Positions 45,288 to 54,614 are shown, counted from the first letter of the stretch. The stretch is 55,193 nucleotides of DNA from Aquidulcibacter paucihalophilus (GCF_002105465.1 NZ_NCSQ01000104.1:194-55386), one strand, 5' to 3'. Numbers and translations: made by a program. Notes: generated by a model from the letters alone, not told the origin.

Positions 45288-45408
45288 GCTGCTATCCTTC
45301 TACGCACGATTAGCACAACGCGGCGCACCCGTTTTCAGGGTCCATCGCGCGCTTGGAAAAATGGGGATGAAAAAAGAGAAGATGCGCCGCTGAGGGTGCG
45401 CCACAGGC

Positions 45409-45705
45409 TTATTCGCCAGGATCGACGCCACCATTCAGGCGGGCGCGCAATTCCTTGCCAGCTTTGAAGAAGGGGGCGTGCTTGGCTTCTACTGCCACCC
45501 CTTCCCCCGTACGTGGGTTGCGCCCCTGACGAGCCCCGCGCGAGCGCACCGAAAATGCTCCAAACCCGCGCAATTCAACGCGGTCGCCTCTTTCCAATGC
45601 CTTGGTGATCTCTTCCAGTACGGTATCGACAACGCGTTCGACATCCCCATGAAATAGATGCGGATTCTCGGTAGCTAATTTAGCAACAAGTTCAGATCGC
45701 AACAT
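45409..45705 (-). CDS. ihfB: integration host factor beta subunit
   Basis: 98 residues of the HU/IHF family. IhfB with IhfA bends DNA at specific sites. It begins [18 protein letters not shown] and carries the signature [29 protein letters not shown], then [14 protein letters not shown]. The IHF-beta form fits better than HU because of the start and the position next to rpsA. Confidence 0.94.
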   Translation of the reverse strand: MLRSELVAKLATENPHLFHGDVERVVDTVLEEITKALERGDRVELRGFGAFSVRSRGARQGRNPRTGEGVAVEAKHAPFFKAGKELRARLNGGVDPGE

Positions 45706-45807
45706 ATGGGTCTGTCCCCCAGTTAAACTTTATCACGCACATATAACAGCAAAAAACCACTTATGCGCAAGCCTTCGCAAGGAAATTTGTCTTTGACCGA
45801 AAAATAA

Positions 45808-45834
45808 AAAGGCCAGAGCAACGCTCTGGCCTTT
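45808..45834 (-). terminator. rho-independent terminator after rpsA
   Basis: Perfect 12-bp stem AAAGGCCAGAGC (45808-45819) and GCTCTGGCCTTT (45823-45834) with a 3-base loop. On the minus strand it is followed by TTATTTTTC. It ends the rpsA transcript and may read in both directions. Confidence 0.9.
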
Positions 45835-45883
45835 CTGCAAAGATTTGGTTTCTTGGGGTGATCTTGGATCACCTCCACCAAAC

Positions 45884-47581
45884 TTAGTCGTTTTGTTCCT
45901 TTTGACGCAGGGCTGCACCAAGGATGTCGCCCAAGGATGCGCCGGAATCGGACGATCCAAACTGGCTAATGGCTTCTTTTTCTTCAGCCATTTCAAGCGC
46001 CTTGATCGAAACCGAGACTTTACGCGTTGCCTTGTCTATCGCGGTAACGACGGCATCTACGCGGTCACCAACGGCATAGCGCTCTGGGCGCTGCTCTGCA
46101 CGATCGCGCGAGATGTCCGACTTGCGAACAAAAGCCTTCATGATGTTGTCTGGACCGATCGAGACTTCGATACCGCCCGAAGCAATTTCGGTCACGGTGC
46201 AGGTCACGGTTTGGCCGCGCTTCAAGGTCTCGGTTGCGAATGGGTCAGACGAGACTTGCTTGATACCGAGCGAAATACGCTCTTTTTCAACGTCGACATC
46301 AAGAACCTTGGCTTCGACCATGTCGCCGCGCTTGTAATTCTTGATGGCTTCTTCGCCAGGCTGGTTCCAATCGATGTCCGACATGTGGACCATGCCGTCC
46401 AGCTCGTCATTGACGCCAACGAACAGACCAAATTCGGTGATGTTCTTGATTTCGCCATTGATGGTGGAGCCAACGGGGAATTCAGTGACAAACGCGTCCC
46501 AAGGATTGGGTTGAGCTTGCTTCATGCCCAGCGAGATGCGGCGCTTGTCGCCATCCACATCGATCACGATCACATCGACGGGATCGCCAGGGTTGACGAT
46601 TTTCGAAGGATGCAAGGTCTTCTTGGTCCAAGACATTTCGGACACGTGAACCAGACCTTCAACGCCCGATTCCAGCTCTACGAACGCACCATAATCGGTG
46701 ATGTTGGTGATGACGCCCGAATAACGTGCGCCAACTGGATATTTGGCTTCTGCCCCATCCCAAGGATCCGACAGCAATTGCTTCATGCCCAAGGAGATAC
46801 GCTGGGTGTCTGGGTTGATCTTGACGATCTGAACCTGAACCGTGTCGCCGACGTTCAGCACTTGGCTTGGGTGGCTGATACGCTTCCAACTCATGTCGGT
46901 GACATGCAACAGACCATCGACGCCGCCCAAGTCCACGAACGCACCATAATCGGTAATGTTCTTGACAACGCCATCGCGAATTTCGCCTTCGGCCAGACCT
47001 GCAACGATTTCGGTACGGGCTTCTGCGCGGTCGAGTTCGAGGATCGAGCGACGCGAAACCACGATATTGCCACGTGGGCGATCCATTTTCAGGATGCAGA
47101 ATGGCTGGACGATGTTCATCAATGGGCCGACGTCGCGCACGGGGCGAATGTCAACTTGCGAACCTGGCAAGAAGGCGTTTGCGCCGCCGAGGTCAACGGT
47201 GAAGCCGCCCTTCACGCGGCCAACAATCGCACCATCAACCGACTCACCGGTTGCGAACAGCTTCTCAAGGCGGCCCCAAGCCTCTTCGCGGCGGGCCTTC
47301 TCGCGGCTGACAACGGCTTCACCGAGCGCGTTCTCAATCCGGTCGAGGTAAACTTCTACGGTGTCATTGACCTTCAAGGAAGAACCTTCAAGACCAAACT
47401 CGCGCAATGGAATGCGGCCTTCGGTCTTCAAACCAATGTCAACCAGAACGAAATCGTTCTCGATCGAAACAACGGTTGCGGAAATGACTTTGCCTTCGGT
47501 CAAGCCACCACGGGCACCAAAGGATTCTTCTAGCAATGCCGAGAAATCGTCCCGGCTCGGGTTAAGGAGCGTGTCGCTCAT
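45884..47581 (-). CDS. rpsA: 30S ribosomal protein S1
   Basis: 565 residues from the ATG at 47581 (MSDTLLNPSRDDFSALLEES). S1 binds mRNA and helps 30S initiation. Six S1 repeats are visible, each with the GxVxxI(T/K)xYGAFV(D/E)(L) core, for example VKNITDYGAFVDLGGVDGLLH and ITNITDYGAFVELESGVEGLVH. It ends with a Ser-rich tail. cmk lies 158 bases upstream. A long open frame on the opposite strand (about 45845-47533) is only its shadow. Confidence 0.97.
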   Translation of the reverse strand: MSDTLLNPSRDDFSALLEESFGARGGLTEGKVISATVVSIENDFVLVDIGLKTEGRIPLREFGLEGSSLKVNDTVEVYLDRIENALGEAVVSREKARREEAWGRLEKLFATGESVDGAIVGRVKGGFTVDLGGANAFLPGSQVDIRPVRDVGPLMNIVQPFCILKMDRPRGNIVVSRRSILELDRAEARTEIVAGLAEGEIRDGVVKNITDYGAFVDLGGVDGLLHVTDMSWKRISHPSQVLNVGDTVQVQIVKINPDTQRISLGMKQLLSDPWDGAEAKYPVGARYSGVITNITDYGAFVELESGVEGLVHVSEMSWTKKTLHPSKIVNPGDPVDVIVIDVDGDKRRISLGMKQAQPNPWDAFVTEFPVGSTINGEIKNITEFGLFVGVNDELDGMVHMSDIDWNQPGEEAIKNYKRGDMVEAKVLDVDVEKERISLGIKQVSSDPFATETLKRGQTVTCTVTEIASGGIEVSIGPDNIMKAFVRKSDISRDRAEQRPERYAVGDRVDAVVTAIDKATRKVSVSIKALEMAEEKEAISQFGSSDSGASLGDILGAALRQKEQND

Positions 47582-47739
47582 GTGTGTATCAGTCTCCGAA
47601 TAGATGAAAGCAGGCCTGCCGGTTGGCTCCGGCGGTCTTGCCCGAAAGGTCCTGCGGCCTTCGGGCCTCACGTCTTACAACGCATCATTTTTGCATGTGA
47701 GTGAATGAAACGATTGTTGGAATTTCGAAGAAAGCCGGC

Positions 47740-48372
47740 TTAGCTTTTGGCCAAACGCACCTGTTCCACGATCAATCGGGCTTTATCCACAGCGGCCTCT
47801 ATACTCAGCCCAGTGGTATCGAGCAAGTGGGAGTCTTCAGCAGGCCTTAAAGGGGCGTCTGCGCGCCCGGAATCTCGGGCATCTCGCTCCAGTGTTTGTG
47901 CCAGCATCGCCTCAAAAGAAATGACCTCGCCCAAAGCTTCCAGTTCCGTCTGGCGGCGACGGGCCCGCTCTTCCGGACTAGCCGAAACATACAGCTTCAC
48001 ATCGGCCTCAGGGCAAACCACTGTCCCAATATCCCGGCCATCGAGAACCGCGCCCCCTGCTTGCAGGGCAAAGTTACGTTGCAGGTCGAACAAGGCTTGC
48101 CGCACGGCTTGGTTGGCCGCCACCACAGATGCCGCCGCGCCGACTTGAGCCGTACGCAAGTCGGCATCCTCAATCCCATCCATCGACAAGCTTCGCGCTA
48201 CCTTGGCTGCTGTCTCTGCATCTTGGGGTGAAAGTCCGGTCGACAGAAGCCGATAGGCCACACCCCGGTATAGCTTGCCCGTGTCCATATGGGGCAGACC
48301 ATAGAACTCAGCCAAGGCTTTCGAAATCGTGCCCTTTCCAGCAGCGAGGGGGCCATCGACAGCGATAATCAT
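47740..48372 (-). CDS. cmk: cytidylate kinase
   Basis: 210 residues from the ATG at 48372; an ATG five codons earlier at 48387 is possible, but family members start near MIIAVDGP. Cmk phosphorylates CMP and dCMP. The P-loop is AVDGPLAAGKGTISKAL, the CMP-binding part is GRDIGTVVCPEADVKLYVSAS, and the C-terminal ARDSGRADAPLRPAEDSHLLDT is diagnostic. It precedes rpsA; aroA is divergent from it. Confidence 0.95.
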   Translation of the reverse strand: MIIAVDGPLAAGKGTISKALAEFYGLPHMDTGKLYRGVAYRLLSTGLSPQDAETAAKVARSLSMDGIEDADLRTAQVGAAASVVAANQAVRQALFDLQRNFALQAGGAVLDGRDIGTVVCPEADVKLYVSASPEERARRRQTELEALGEVISFEAMLAQTLERDARDSGRADAPLRPAEDSHLLDTTGLSIEAAVDKARLIVEQVRLAKS

Positions 48373-48548
48373 GAATTGGGTGCCCATTGGCTAGGATTTG
48401 CGACGTGTGCGTTCGGGCGAGGTCCTACCAAGCTTGCCCGCCGCTGCCAAACAGCAATTACAACCAGCCCTCCAAAAGCCCGCTTTAGCAAAGCACACAT
48501 GCCACATTGCGACTTTATTTTGTGTGCCCACGACTTTAAGGAGCGCTT

Positions 48549-49850
48549 ATGGAAACCCTATTCATCCCTCGTTTCAAAGCCCCCGCCCGTGGCACCGTGA
48601 CGGTGCCAGGCTCTAAGAGCATCAATAATCGGGCTTTATTGCTAGCCGCTTTGGCAGAGGGCCAATCTGTCCTGACTGGGGCACTCGACAGCGACGACAC
48701 CCGCATCTTCGCGAGTTGCTTGAACGCCTTAGGCTTTGAGGTTGCCCACGACCCTGCCGCCTCTGTGTTTAAAGTGGCGGGATGTGGAGGCCAATTGCCA
48801 GCGCCCACAGGCGGCACCGCAGACTTGTTTGTCGGCAATGCAGGCACAGCCGCCCGTTTCCTCTTGGCCTTAAGCGCGCTTGGCCTTGCCCCCGTGCGCT
48901 TTGATGGCGTCGCTGCCATGCGTAAGCGGCCGATGGGCGATCTTCTCGAGGTTCTTGCCGCGCAAGGCGCACAAGTCAGCTTCGAAAGCGCGCCGGGTCA
49001 TTTCCCTCTGGTGCTCACGGGCTCTGGCCTCCCCGGTGGCCGCTTAGAGCTGGATCCACAGCGCTCTAGCCAACAAGTTAGCGCGGCCCTCATGGTTGCT
49101 CCCTTTGCCAAGGCCGATACCGAGCTTCTTTTGACGGGGCCGATTGTCTCGGAACCCTATATCGCCATGACGATTGATATGATGGCCGATTGGGGCGTGC
49201 GGGTAAAGCGGCCAGAACCACACGTTTTGCGCGTAGCGACCGGTCAACATTATCAAGCCAAAGCACCCTATCACGTAGAACCGGATGCCTCGAGCGCATC
49301 ATATTTCTTTGCTGCCGCAGCCGTGACCGGCGGACGTGTGACCATTCCCGGCCTCTCACGTAAAGCCTTGCAAGGCGATGCCCTCTTCGTGGATGCCCTG
49401 GCCGGCATGGGTGCCCGTGTGGAAGAAAGTGCCGATGGCCTCACCGTGACGGGCCCAGCCCAGCTCCATGGTCTTGAAATCAATATGAATGCGATTTCCG
49501 ATACTGCGCCGACCCTTGCCGCCATCGCGTCCAATGCCTCAAGCCCCGTCCTGATTACCGGGGTAGAGCATATGCGCTGGAAAGAGACCGACCGGGTAAA
49601 CGCCATGGCCACCCAATTGCGGGCCATGGGGGCCGACTTAGATGAACGTCAAGACGGTCTTCTGATCCGCCCGGCCAAATTGAGGCCCGCTCAAGTCGCG
49701 ACCTATGACGACCACCGCATGGCGATGTCGCTTGCTATTGCGGGCTTAGCCAATGACGGGGTGACGATAGAGGACCCAGCCTGCACATCGAAAACCTTCC
49801 CGACCTTCTTCGACGTTTTGGGCCAGTTGCGCAGTCGATCGGCGGCGTAA
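48549..49850 (+). CDS. aroA: 3-phosphoshikimate 1-carboxyvinyltransferase (EPSP synthase)
   Basis: 433 residues. AroA joins phosphoenolpyruvate and shikimate-3-phosphate in the chorismate pathway. Motifs are VPGSKSINNRALLLAALAEG, FVGNAGTAARFL, DGVAAMRKRPMGDLL, SAALMVAPFA and ERVNAM-like EHMRWKETDRVNAMATQL with the active-site region DDHRMAMSLAIAGL. It is divergent from cmk with 176 bases between (taking cmk from 48372), whereas they are often co-directional. Confidence 0.96.
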   Translation: METLFIPRFKAPARGTVTVPGSKSINNRALLLAALAEGQSVLTGALDSDDTRIFASCLNALGFEVAHDPAASVFKVAGCGGQLPAPTGGTADLFVGNAGTAARFLLALSALGLAPVRFDGVAAMRKRPMGDLLEVLAAQGAQVSFESAPGHFPLVLTGSGLPGGRLELDPQRSSQQVSAALMVAPFAKADTELLLTGPIVSEPYIAMTIDMMADWGVRVKRPEPHVLRVATGQHYQAKAPYHVEPDASSASYFFAAAAVTGGRVTIPGLSRKALQGDALFVDALAGMGARVEESADGLTVTGPAQLHGLEINMNAISDTAPTLAAIASNASSPVLITGVEHMRWKETDRVNAMATQLRAMGADLDERQDGLLIRPAKLRPAQVATYDDHRMAMSLAIAGLANDGVTIEDPACTSKTFPTFFDVLGQLRSRSAA

Positions 49851-49967
49851 TTGCACCTAATTGCATTGGACTGCAGCATAGGTTTTGACAGCGTCACACT
49901 TACGTGGCAAGCGCTGCGCCCTTAGATTACCTTCCCAATGTGGCGATCGGCCAGTGGAGCCCCAACA

Positions 49968-50486
49968 GTGCCTAAAATTGACCTTGGCGAAAAACAATTG
50001 TGCCCCGCCTGCGGCGCAAAATTCTATGACCTACACAAGCGGCCTGCAGAATGCCCCAAATGTGGCAATGTGTTTGACCCCGATGATGAGGCCGTCAAAG
50101 CCCGTCGCGCCAAAGCACGTCTGACCGCCTTTGATCCTAAGCTGGCTGCGGCCGCCGAAGAGGATGACGAAGACGCGCCTGCAAAAGTCATCGACCCGGA
50201 TATGGACGAGGACGAAATGGAGCATGAAGAAGTCACGGCAGAGCTCGATGCAGCCGCCGTGGACCAAGCGCCACTCGAACTCGATGATGATGAAGAATCC
50301 GACCCCATCAACCAAGGCACCGGCGGCGCAGATGTGCCCGAAGGCTTCTCTGAGCAGGAATTGGACGATGATGACCCAACTGCTGGTGACGATGAAGTGC
50401 CCTTCTTAGAAGATGACGAAGACCTTATCGATGACGATCTGGGCGATATCCCCGGTCCAGACGATGATGACGTCGACCCACGCTAA
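49968..50486 (+). CDS. TIGR02300/FYDLN-acid family zinc-ribbon protein
   Basis: 172 residues from the GTG at 49968 with GGAG 9 bases ahead; an ATG at 49938 in frame is also possible. The N-terminus carries a CPAC...CPKC zinc ribbon around KFYDLHKRPAECP, the FYDLN-like motif of this alphaproteobacterial family. The rest is an Asp/Glu-rich acidic tail of about 120 residues. Function is unknown; family members are often found beside aroA and a tRNA-Ala, as here. A strong terminator follows. Confidence 0.85.
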   Translation: MPKIDLGEKQLCPACGAKFYDLHKRPAECPKCGNVFDPDDEAVKARRAKARLTAFDPKLAAAAEEDDEDAPAKVIDPDMDEDEMEHEEVTAELDAAAVDQAPLELDDDEESDPINQGTGGADVPEGFSEQELDDDDPTAGDDEVPFLEDDEDLIDDDLGDIPGPDDDDVDPR

Positions 50487-50529
50487 GGATTAAAGTCCGC
50501 GCTGCCTGTCGGCGCGTCGTGATTGTAAG

Positions 50530-50571
50530 AGGCCTGCGCTGACCGTTTCATAGGGTCAGCGCAGGCCTTTT
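50530..50571 (+). terminator. rho-independent terminator
   Basis: Perfect 15-bp stem AGGCCTGCGCTGACC (50530-50544) and GGTCAGCGCAGGCCT (50554-50568), followed by TTTTGCG. It ends the zinc-ribbon gene transcript. Confidence 0.92.
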
Positions 50572-50725
50572 GCGTTTCAGGCCCAGCGTTTGCGGGAAAT
50601 GCCTGTCTGGCTGCCCGACCAGAGCAGTGCGCTGCAGCAATGCTGCGACGCCCGTCTTGATCCCCTCGTCTGAGACGTCTATACGCGGCGCTCTTGTGGG
50701 TTCGGTGGAGCCCACAACTCGATCC

Positions 50726-50747
50726 ATTTGGTCCGTCATGACCAAAT
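50726..50747 (+). promoter_or_regulatory. inverted repeat just ahead of tRNA-Ala
   Basis: Arms ATTTGGTC (50726-50733) and GACCAAAT (50740-50747) form a perfect 8-bp dyad ending 5 bases before the tRNA. It may be a leader hairpin, or part of the tRNA promoter. A second imperfect hairpin, GTGGGTTC with GAGCCCAC, precedes it. Confidence 0.4.
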
Positions 50748-50752
50748 CAGAT

Positions 50753-50828
<76 letters not shown>

Positions 50829-50973
50829 TTAAAACAAGGGGTTAGCAGATCGAAGCGCCCCAGAAAAAAGTTGCCGATACCGTATCGATACCAACTAAAC
50901 GCAATTCGCGGGCATCAGTTGGCAACAGTTTTGCGCCTCTTTGATATGCAGTTTTACTGCTTTTTGTTTTGAT

Positions 50974-52518
50974 TTAGCGCTCAAGCCCTGCCCCTATCAC
51001 ATGGCCTATAGACAGCTCCTGGCCGCTGCTGGCAGGTGCAATCGCAATTCCGACCCCGCGATCAATGACAGTTTGCTTGCCCAAGGACGTCGTAATGCTG
51101 CCAATCACAACACCTTCGCTCAAACCATGCGAGACTGCTCGACCCGAAATGCCAAGCTCCTTCTCGAGCGCATAAGCGGCATCAGCGTCGCGAAGCTTTG
51201 CCCAAGCCTCCGGCTTGAAGCCTAAGCCCTCGGCCTGCCGGACACCATAACCCTTGCTAACGAGGAATTCAGCGCGTGCATCAAGGCTAGGATCGCGTTG
51301 GCCTCCATCGCCTTGCCTTCCACCATCCGATTGGCCCAAACGCGCCAACTCCACATCCAGCGGCAAAAGGCGATGGGCAGTCATATCGTCGCGCGTAGCA
51401 TCGGATCTGCCCGGCCGACCACCGATCGAGACTTCTGTTGACCGTGCCTTTTCTAAGTGCCCGCCAATGCGCTTCTCTTCCCAATGCGAGCGCATGATAT
51501 CTTGCGACTTCTGCAGGGCGTCTAAGCGAGCTTTCAGATCAGCTGCAAAGGCAACCCCCTGCTTGGACTTAGTTGCCAGCCCAAGGCTTTCCAAATGCCC
51601 TACACGCGCCCGCACGAGCGCGCCCACAGTGTCGCGACGGGAAAGCTCTGCCTTAGGCAGAAGCCCGTCATGGCTCCTAGCAAGCGCCGACAACCGAATA
51701 TCGATATCGGTCCAGCGATTGGCCGTGCTGCGGGTGAATAGGCCCCGCTCGGCATCGCTGCGGCTACTGTCCCCCAGTATAGCTTGAGCCTGCTCCTGGG
51801 CGCGTTCTCGTAGGCCATGACTGACATACGACCGAGGGATCACAAGGTCTTTGCCATTGGCCCTTTTGCCCCGCATCATGACGTGAGAATGAGGCTGATC
51901 GGTGTCGTAGTGGTTGACGGCCACCCACTCCAAATTCGGCTCTTTGAGATCGAGGCTGACCCTCTCCATGACGCCTCTCACATAGGCATCCATGTCATCA
52001 ATCTTGTCGCCATGTTCGGCACTGATGATTAGCCGAAAGTGATGTCGATCCTGCTCCCAACCTGCACATTGGGCTCCGACTTCTTCGGCATTGCGCGAAC
52101 CATCCAGATCATAAAAGCCAGCATCCACGCCGTCCTGTCCTGCCCCTTCGCGGGCCAGATAACTGACATGTTGGGCAAGCGCTTTACCCGGATTGGCAAC
52201 ACCACGGGGTCCTGAGTGACGTCCAATAAACACCTTCACCATGGCGCGCTGACCAGCTGGAACATAAAGAGTGACGCCACCGGATTTGGCCGGACCGCCA
52301 CCACCGCCAGCCTGCGCCCCTCGCCCAAATAGACGCGAACCCGATAGCCGTTTTGCCAGACTAGCTTTGACTGAGCCGGGGTCATTGCCTCCACTTTTGG
52401 GCATCTCGGGGGAAACGCGTTCACGTGGCGCAACAAGGCGCGTGGCAATTAAATCCGTTACGCCGCCTGAACTGCCTGCGTCAGATCCGTGTCCAGAAGT
52501 CTTATGCGAACCCGCCAT
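50974..52518 (-). CDS. VirD2-type relaxase with DUF3363-like region
   Basis: 514 residues from the ATG at 52518 (GGAGG 6 bases ahead). The relaxase nicks oriT and leads the strand in conjugation. The HUH metal motif is in NHYDTDQPHSHVMMRG, and IPRSYVSHGLRERAQEQAQ resembles the catalytic-region pattern of VirD2-like/DUF3363 proteins. The middle TANRWTDIDIRLSALARSHDG is typical. The C-terminus ends after GVVIGSITTSLGKQTVIDRG, somewhat shorter than the 600-650 residues I recall for many relatives. An inverted repeat lies just upstream; no trb/tra genes are in the window. Confidence 0.85.
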   Translation of the reverse strand: MAGSHKTSGHGSDAGSSGGVTDLIATRLVAPRERVSPEMPKSGGNDPGSVKASLAKRLSGSRLFGRGAQAGGGGGPAKSGGVTLYVPAGQRAMVKVFIGRHSGPRGVANPGKALAQHVSYLAREGAGQDGVDAGFYDLDGSRNAEEVGAQCAGWEQDRHHFRLIISAEHGDKIDDMDAYVRGVMERVSLDLKEPNLEWVAVNHYDTDQPHSHVMMRGKRANGKDLVIPRSYVSHGLRERAQEQAQAILGDSSRSDAERGLFTRSTANRWTDIDIRLSALARSHDGLLPKAELSRRDTVGALVRARVGHLESLGLATKSKQGVAFAADLKARLDALQKSQDIMRSHWEEKRIGGHLEKARSTEVSIGGRPGRSDATRDDMTAHRLLPLDVELARLGQSDGGRQGDGGQRDPSLDARAEFLVSKGYGVRQAEGLGFKPEAWAKLRDADAAYALEKELGISGRAVSHGLSEGVVIGSITTSLGKQTVIDRGVGIAIAPASSGQELSIGHVIGAGLER

Positions 52519-52539
52519 TTGGTGCCTCCAGACACCCAA

Positions 52540-53127
52540 AACCGCAAGACTTATGCCGACTTACATGCCACGACACACTGCAAGTCATGGCCCCACAAAC
52601 ATGACTTGCAAAAACATCAATCAAAACATGACAATGGAAGCCGCGGCAAGTCGCCCTCTTATATCTTGCACGTTTAATTGGCATTTCTCCAACTACGCGC
52701 ATTTTTTCTTTCATAATCATCTCCTTGGTGATTTTGTATTTGCATATGATTTAGATTGGGACAAGCGTGGGATTTGGTTATTTGGGATTATTTGGAGCGG
52801 TGTTCTTGAAGGGTGGGCTGTATGGGTTGTTTCGAGAGGGGTGATAGCGGCGCGTCATGCACGTTTTCGGGCTCTTATCGACCTATGCGCAGGATCTTGG
52901 ATGGATCGTGGGCGTCAGGCGGTCGGTTCGGCACAGATGCGGGTCGGCTGGGATTTGTGGGGGCATGAAGCTACACAGGCACATACGCGCGTTCGGCAGT
53001 GCTTTGGGGACGGTAGTTTGTCCTTTGGCGGTCTTCCTTCGCAGACAAGATATCGTGCTCACCCACTATCCTTGGTCATCGTCGCTGTCTTCCTCGCGGA
53101 ACTCCCTTAGGCTTTGGCCTTTTGGGA
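52540..53127. other. gene-poor stretch upstream of the relaxase
   Basis: No convincing gene is seen. One plus-strand frame (52271-53110) overlaps the relaxase backwards and has no recognisable motif. The part 52660-52800 is AT-rich, unlike the rest of the window. It contains an inverted repeat at 52579-52610. Confidence 0.5.
52579..52610. repeat. 11-bp perfect inverted repeat, oriT or operator candidate
   Basis: Arms TGCAAGTCATG (52579-52589) and CATGACTTGCA (52600-52610) with a 10-base spacer (GCCCCACAAA). It lies 61 bases upstream of the relaxase start. Relaxase genes often have oriT and its inverted repeats at this place; it could also be a repressor site. Confidence 0.6.
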
Positions 53128-53135
53128 ACTGGTGG

Positions 53136-53255
53136 CTTCAAGAGGGATCGGATCGATCGGGATCCGGCTTGAAGGTAAGGGTTGATGGCACGGAGCGCGT
53201 TTCGATCCACATGGATCGAAGTTGTGCGCCAGCCTGGTGATAGAGCAAGGCTCTA
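53136..53255 (-). ncRNA. structured region after the IS110 transposase, guide RNA candidate
   Basis: Three successive dyads: CTTCAAG (53136-53142) with CTTGAAG (53168-53174) enclosing GGATC and GATCC arms; TTCGATCCA (53201-53209) with TGGATCGAA (53212-53220); TAGAGC (53241-53246) with GCTCTA (53250-53255) at the stop codon. IS1111-group elements encode a guide (seek) RNA in this position. It may instead be only a terminator and element end. Confidence 0.35.
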
Positions 53256-54614
53256 GGCGGTCGGGGCGGTTATTGCGGGGCCAGCTTTTGGCGGCTTACC
53301 ACGTCGCTTAAGCGTCATGGGTTTGCTGGCCGCCGCGATGGCTTCGTCGCGAAGCTTGGGATCAAGAGCAGCAAGTGCTGCCTTGATTTTCCCGAGTTGG
53401 CGCGCTGGCAAGGTGCGCTTGGAGCTTTGCACTAGGGCGATGATCTGAGGTGTCACGCCTTGCGGCGGTCTTTGTCTTGGAGCCTTGGGAGGCTTCTCAT
53501 CAGCGGATAGGTCATCATTTTTTTGCGGCTTGGAGCGATCGCGTTTGGGTTTACCCGGATTTGATGGACTGGGTTCCCAGTCTGGTGCCCATTTTCCTGG
53601 AGCGAACTCGAAGACGGTGCCATCGCGCCACATGGCATGCATGATGCTGGCAAGTCGGCGCGCCATTGCGGTGACAGCTTTCTTGTGACCGCTGCGCTTG
53701 GCCTGTGCCATGCCCCAAGCTTTGAGTGTTGACCATGTGCCAGAGCGCGTCAGCATGGATTGGGCTGCCTCATAGAGGAGGGTTCGTACTTCCCCATCAC
53801 CCCGCCGCGAGATCGCGCCGTTGTGACCATCGCTATCGCCTGATTGCCAGCGGCGGGGAGTGAGACCCAGATAGGCACCGACATCGCGGCTTTTGGTGAA
53901 CCGCCCCGGGGTCTCGATTGCGGTTTTGAAGGTTAGTGCTGTGATGGGGCCAACACCAGGTATCCCCATGAAGCGGCGACAGACTTCATCTCCGCCGGCC
54001 AGCTCCCCAACCAAGCGGTCCAATCGCTCGACTTGGGCCCATAAAGCCTCGCGTGCGGCGAGCATCGCCCCGCACAAGCCTTCCAGCAAAGTGTCTCCGG
54101 CCACGGCGGCCATGACCGCATCTCCTAGCTTTCCCCGTGAGACAAGCCCCAGCTTGATGCCGAACACCTTCAATGAATGACGTATGGTGTTCTCGATATC
54201 GAGAAATTTGCGCTTGAGGGTCCGTCGGTGCACCAGGATCAAGCGGATCCGGTAGCAATCGCGGCTTTTCATATGAATGGCGCTAAACCAGCCGGTTCGC
54301 ATGAGCTGGGCAATGCCACGGGCATCATTACGGTCGGTCTTGTTGCGTTGAGCACCAAGGCTTGCACGCACATGGCGGGTCTCCAGACAGGACGTAGGCA
54401 GACCTGCCTCCAGTAAGCCAGTATGCAGCCAGGGCGCTAGAGCTCCTGCTTCGTGGCCCAAGCCGCGTAGCGTACGCGCCCAGGGTTTGAGGATTTCTGC
54501 TATGATTAAGGGGTCGGTCTCGACCTCGGTTTCAAAAACAATTTCGCCTTCGCGGTCTACCACACACACCGCTGTTTTGAGGGTCGCAACATCTAGTCCA
54601 ACAAAATGTTCCAT
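53253..54614 (-). CDS. IS110-family DEDD transposase
   Basis: 453 residues from the ATG at 54614 (GGGAGA ahead). The RuvC-like DEDD domain has MEHFVGLDVATLKTAVCVVD, LRGLGHEAGALAPWL and RNKTDRNDARGIAQLM. The C-terminal transposase domain has FMGIPGVGPITALTFKTAIE, and the probable catalytic Ser is in RWQSGDSDGHNGAIS. Beyond about residue 340 there is a Lys/Pro-rich extension of roughly 110 residues, longer than the IS110 proteins I know. An upstream in-frame ATG exists at 54701. Confidence 0.93.
   Translation of the reverse strand: MEHFVGLDVATLKTAVCVVDREGEIVFETEVETDPLIIAEILKPWARTLRGLGHEAGALAPWLHTGLLEAGLPTSCLETRHVRASLGAQRNKTDRNDARGIAQLMRTGWFSAIHMKSRDCYRIRLILVHRRTLKRKFLDIENTIRHSLKVFGIKLGLVSRGKLGDAVMAAVAGDTLLEGLCGAMLAAREALWAQVERLDRLVGELAGGDEVCRRFMGIPGVGPITALTFKTAIETPGRFTKSRDVGAYLGLTPRRWQSGDSDGHNGAISRRGDGEVRTLLYEAAQSMLTRSGTWSTLKAWGMAQAKRSGHKKAVTAMARRLASIMHAMWRDGTVFEFAPGKWAPDWEPSPSNPGKPKRDRSKPQKNDDLSADEKPPKAPRQRPPQGVTPQIIALVQSSKRTLPARQLGKIKAALAALDPKLRDEAIAAASKPMTLKRRGKPPKAGPAITAPTA

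Noticed and set aside
45845..47533. A 562-codon open frame on the plus strand opposite rpsA
   Set aside because: It mirrors the S1 repeats on the other strand, has no recognisable motifs, and is explained by codon bias in the real gene.
52271..53110. 279-codon plus-strand frame next to the relaxase
   Set aside because: A third lies antisense to the relaxase, it has no ribosome site or family motif, and composition shifts within it.
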